Part shown: positions 5,576-7,073 of the stretch, one piece after another
Position numbering within the stretch: position 1 is the first letter of the stretch
How the letters are laid out: each line of letters starts with the position of its first letter
Origin: an uncultured Gammaproteobacteria bacterium
Lineage (GTDB): Bacteria; Pseudomonadota; Gammaproteobacteria; GCA-2729495
Assembly (NCBI GenBank): GCA_947258805.1
Contig: CAMYJV010000128.1
Location: 7,518-14,590 of the forward strand
Direction: 5' to 3'
DNA: 7,073 nt
Notes under the pieces: generated by a model
Database searches by the model: none
What the model was told of the DNA's origin: nothing
Seen by the model: only the letters and a program-made list of their open reading frames with translations
Position numbers and translations under genes: made by a program

Positions 5576-7073
5576 GAGAAGCGGCGATCTCGATGTCCGC
5601 GTGCTGCCAGGCGATGTCGAAGCGGGCCATGACCTGCTCGGCTTCGGCGTCCTCACCCTGGGCGCTCAAAGCCTGGGCCAGACCCATCAGCGCCCAGCCG
5701 TTCTCGCGCATGATGCCGAGATCTTCGCGGTAGGTGCGTTCGGCGGCCTCGGGATCGCCCGCCGCCAGCTGGATGGCGCCGAGCGAGTGTCTTGCCGGGT
5801 AGAACCAGAACGGCGGCTCGTTATAGGGCAGCGCGTCTTCTTGGACCACGGCCGTGCTGAGCGTTTCCAGGGCGGCATCCAGATCGCCGCGCGCAGCGCT
5901 GATCTCGCCATCCAGGACCAGCGCGGCGATATTCAGCAGCACGTCGGCGCTGTCCCGCTCGAAAAAGATGAGCTCTGCCATCGCCGGGGCCGCTTTCAGC
6001 GCTGCCAGCTGCTGTGCCTCTTGCCGGGCGCCGTCGATATCGCCCACTCCGAGCATTGCCCGGCCGCGCGCGTAGTGCCACACGGCGCGCGCGTAGAGCA
6101 GATCGACTTCCGGCTCCGGGCTGTTGAGGATGTCCTCCCAGGCGCCGAAGCGGACCTGGGCGTAAGCCGGCTGCATGAAAAAATGCTGGGCCACGGCCAC
6201 GTCTTTGTTGCGCAGCAGTTCCGGCGTCAGCTGGGCGGCGGTGCCCCGGGCCATCTCGAAAGCCTGTTCGCTCCAGCCCTCCATGGCGGCGGTGATCCAG
6301 CCGAAATGCCAGTTGTGCGGAATGTACCCTGCCAGATAAATGGGGCTGTTGGAGCGGCACACCTGCACGAACTGGGCGTCGGCGTCCGCCGCTTTCATGT
6401 TGTTCAGCGTGGCGTCGTGATAACGGCCAACGCGGATGTAGATGTGCGCGGGCATGTGCACCAGGTGCCCGGCCAGGGGCGCGAGATCTGCCAGCTTGTC
6501 GGCATAGGGCTCCGCGCGGTCGGCAGCGCTGGATTGCTCTACCGCGTGGATGTAAAGATGGATGGCGCCGATGTGGTTCTCATCCAGGGCCAGGGCCTGT
6601 TCCAGCCGGTCGAGAATCTCCCGGGTCCACGGCCGTTCCTCACCATCGAACACGAAGAAGTCCCAGGGATGCAGGTCCATCAGGGCCTCTCCGGTCAAGG
6701 TCACGATGTTCACGTCATCGGGGAATTCGGCAGCGGCCGCGCGCATGGCGTCCGCGTAGGCCTGATCCAGGGTCGTTCTATTCTCCGGCGCTTCCGCCTG
6801 ATAGCGCCTTGCCAGCGCGGCGGTAAGCACCTGCTCCTTGTGGGTGGCATCGGCGGCCAGCCGCTGCGCCTGCTGTGCCAGCAGATGTGCGCGGGACGCA
6901 TTTGTGGGTTCCATGGCCGCGTTCACGTTGGGCCCCAGCACCAGCGCGCTGCCCCAGTAACACATGGCGCAGTCCGGGTCGTGCAGGGTTGCCTCGTTGA
7001 AAGCGAAATCTGCGGCCGCATGGTTGAAGGCGTAGGCCAGAGACAGGCCCTGGTTGAAGTAGCGTTGAGCTTC
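5568..7073 (-). CDS. Histidine-rich TPR protein of unknown function, N-terminus outside the window
   Basis: The frame is open through the right edge, so 501 C-terminal residues are seen. The ATG at 6965 is internal, because coding similarity continues upstream: YFNQGLSLAYAFNHAAADFAF followed by DPDCAMCYWG (visible residues 32-41) is the usual first repeat of this family. TPR-like helix pairs recur, clearest in the C-terminal half: AVWHYARGRAMLGVGDIDGA, LDGEISAARGDLDAALETL, LGAIQLAAGDPEAAERTY, and LMGLAQALSAQGEDAEAEQV. TPR solenoids normally bind partner proteins. The middle is unusual: IHLYIHAVE (His 172, 176), GHLVHMPAHIYIRVGRYHDA (203, 206, 210, 219) and YIPHNWHFGW (253, 256), plus Cys 35 and 38. 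As I recall, these are conserved in related proteins, which suggests a metal or catalytic site. No known enzyme activity can be assigned. The start, any signal peptide and the upstream neighbour are outside the window. cysH is the next gene on this strand. Confidence 0.85.
   Translation of the reverse strand, partial: EAQRYFNQGLSLAYAFNHAAADFAFNEATLHDPDCAMCYWGSALVLGPNVNAAMEPTNASRAHLLAQQAQRLAADATHKEQVLTAALARRYQAEAPENRTTLDQAYADAMRAAAAEFPDDVNIVTLTGEALMDLHPWDFFVFDGEERPWTREILDRLEQALALDENHIGAIHLYIHAVEQSSAADRAEPYADKLADLAPLAGHLVHMPAHIYIRVGRYHDATLNNMKAADADAQFVQVCRSNSPIYLAGYIPHNWHFGWITAAMEGWSEQAFEMARGTAAQLTPELLRNKDVAVAQHFFMQPAYAQVRFGAWEDILNSPEPEVDLLYARAVWHYARGRAMLGVGDIDGARQEAQQLAALKAAPAMAELIFFERDSADVLLNIAALVLDGEISAARGDLDAALETLSTAVVQEDALPYNEPPFWFYPARHSLGAIQLAAGDPEAAERTYREDLGIMRENGWALMGLAQALSAQGEDAEAEQVMARFDIAWQHADIEIAASRL

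Noticed and set aside
1..7073. CRISPR array, tRNA, insertion sequence, phage or toxin-antitoxin system
   Set aside because: No regularly spaced repeats, cloverleaf, transposase, integrase or small paired-gene pattern was seen on either strand.

Overview
The window is GC-rich (about 60% by eye), densely coded bacterial DNA. The phosphoadenylyl-sulfate reductase closely resembles the E. coli CysH sequence as I remember it. Together with the mix of oxidoreductases, this points to a gammaproteobacterium, perhaps a marine or environmental one. That placement is inference from protein resemblance only. I see no tRNA, rRNA, CRISPR array, insertion sequence or phage gene, so this reads as chromosomal accessory metabolism rather than a mobile or defence island.

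Layout, left to right. (1) The 3' part of a metallo-beta-lactamase-fold hydrolase runs rightward off the left edge (1-753). (2) A small limonene-1,2-epoxide-hydrolase-like gene follows on the same strand (895-1257). It ends in a strong GC hairpin (1269-1312) that sits between it and the convergent next gene. (3) A leftward pair encodes a luciferase-like F420/flavin oxidoreductase (3084-2221) and then a DHRS1-like short-chain dehydrogenase (2139-1318), separated by 81 bases and probably co-transcribed. (4) A 182-base divergent intergenic region carries a perfect short palindrome. (5) A rightward carotenoid-oxygenase (RPE65 family) gene follows (3267-4548). It is broken near its N-terminus by an out-of-frame deletion, while all four iron-binding histidines are kept. 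(6) Leftward cysH (4591 to about 5394) is convergent with the oxygenase. (7) Further upstream on the same strand is the C-terminal 501 residues of a histidine-rich TPR protein (7073-5568) that runs off the right edge.

How the genes may work together. Genes 2 to 5 pair an epoxide hydrolase, a luciferase-like monooxygenase/oxidoreductase, an SDR and a carotenoid/stilbene cleavage dioxygenase. By family, the first three match the set used in Rhodococcus limonene degradation (LimA, LimB, LimC). A terpenoid or apocarotenoid catabolic module is therefore a reasonable hypothesis, but no substrate can be read from the sequence. cysH belongs to assimilatory sulfate reduction and looks unrelated. The most notable points are the damaged oxygenase, the terpenoid-like gene set, the conserved His/Cys pattern in the TPR protein, and a run of hairpins ahead of cysH.
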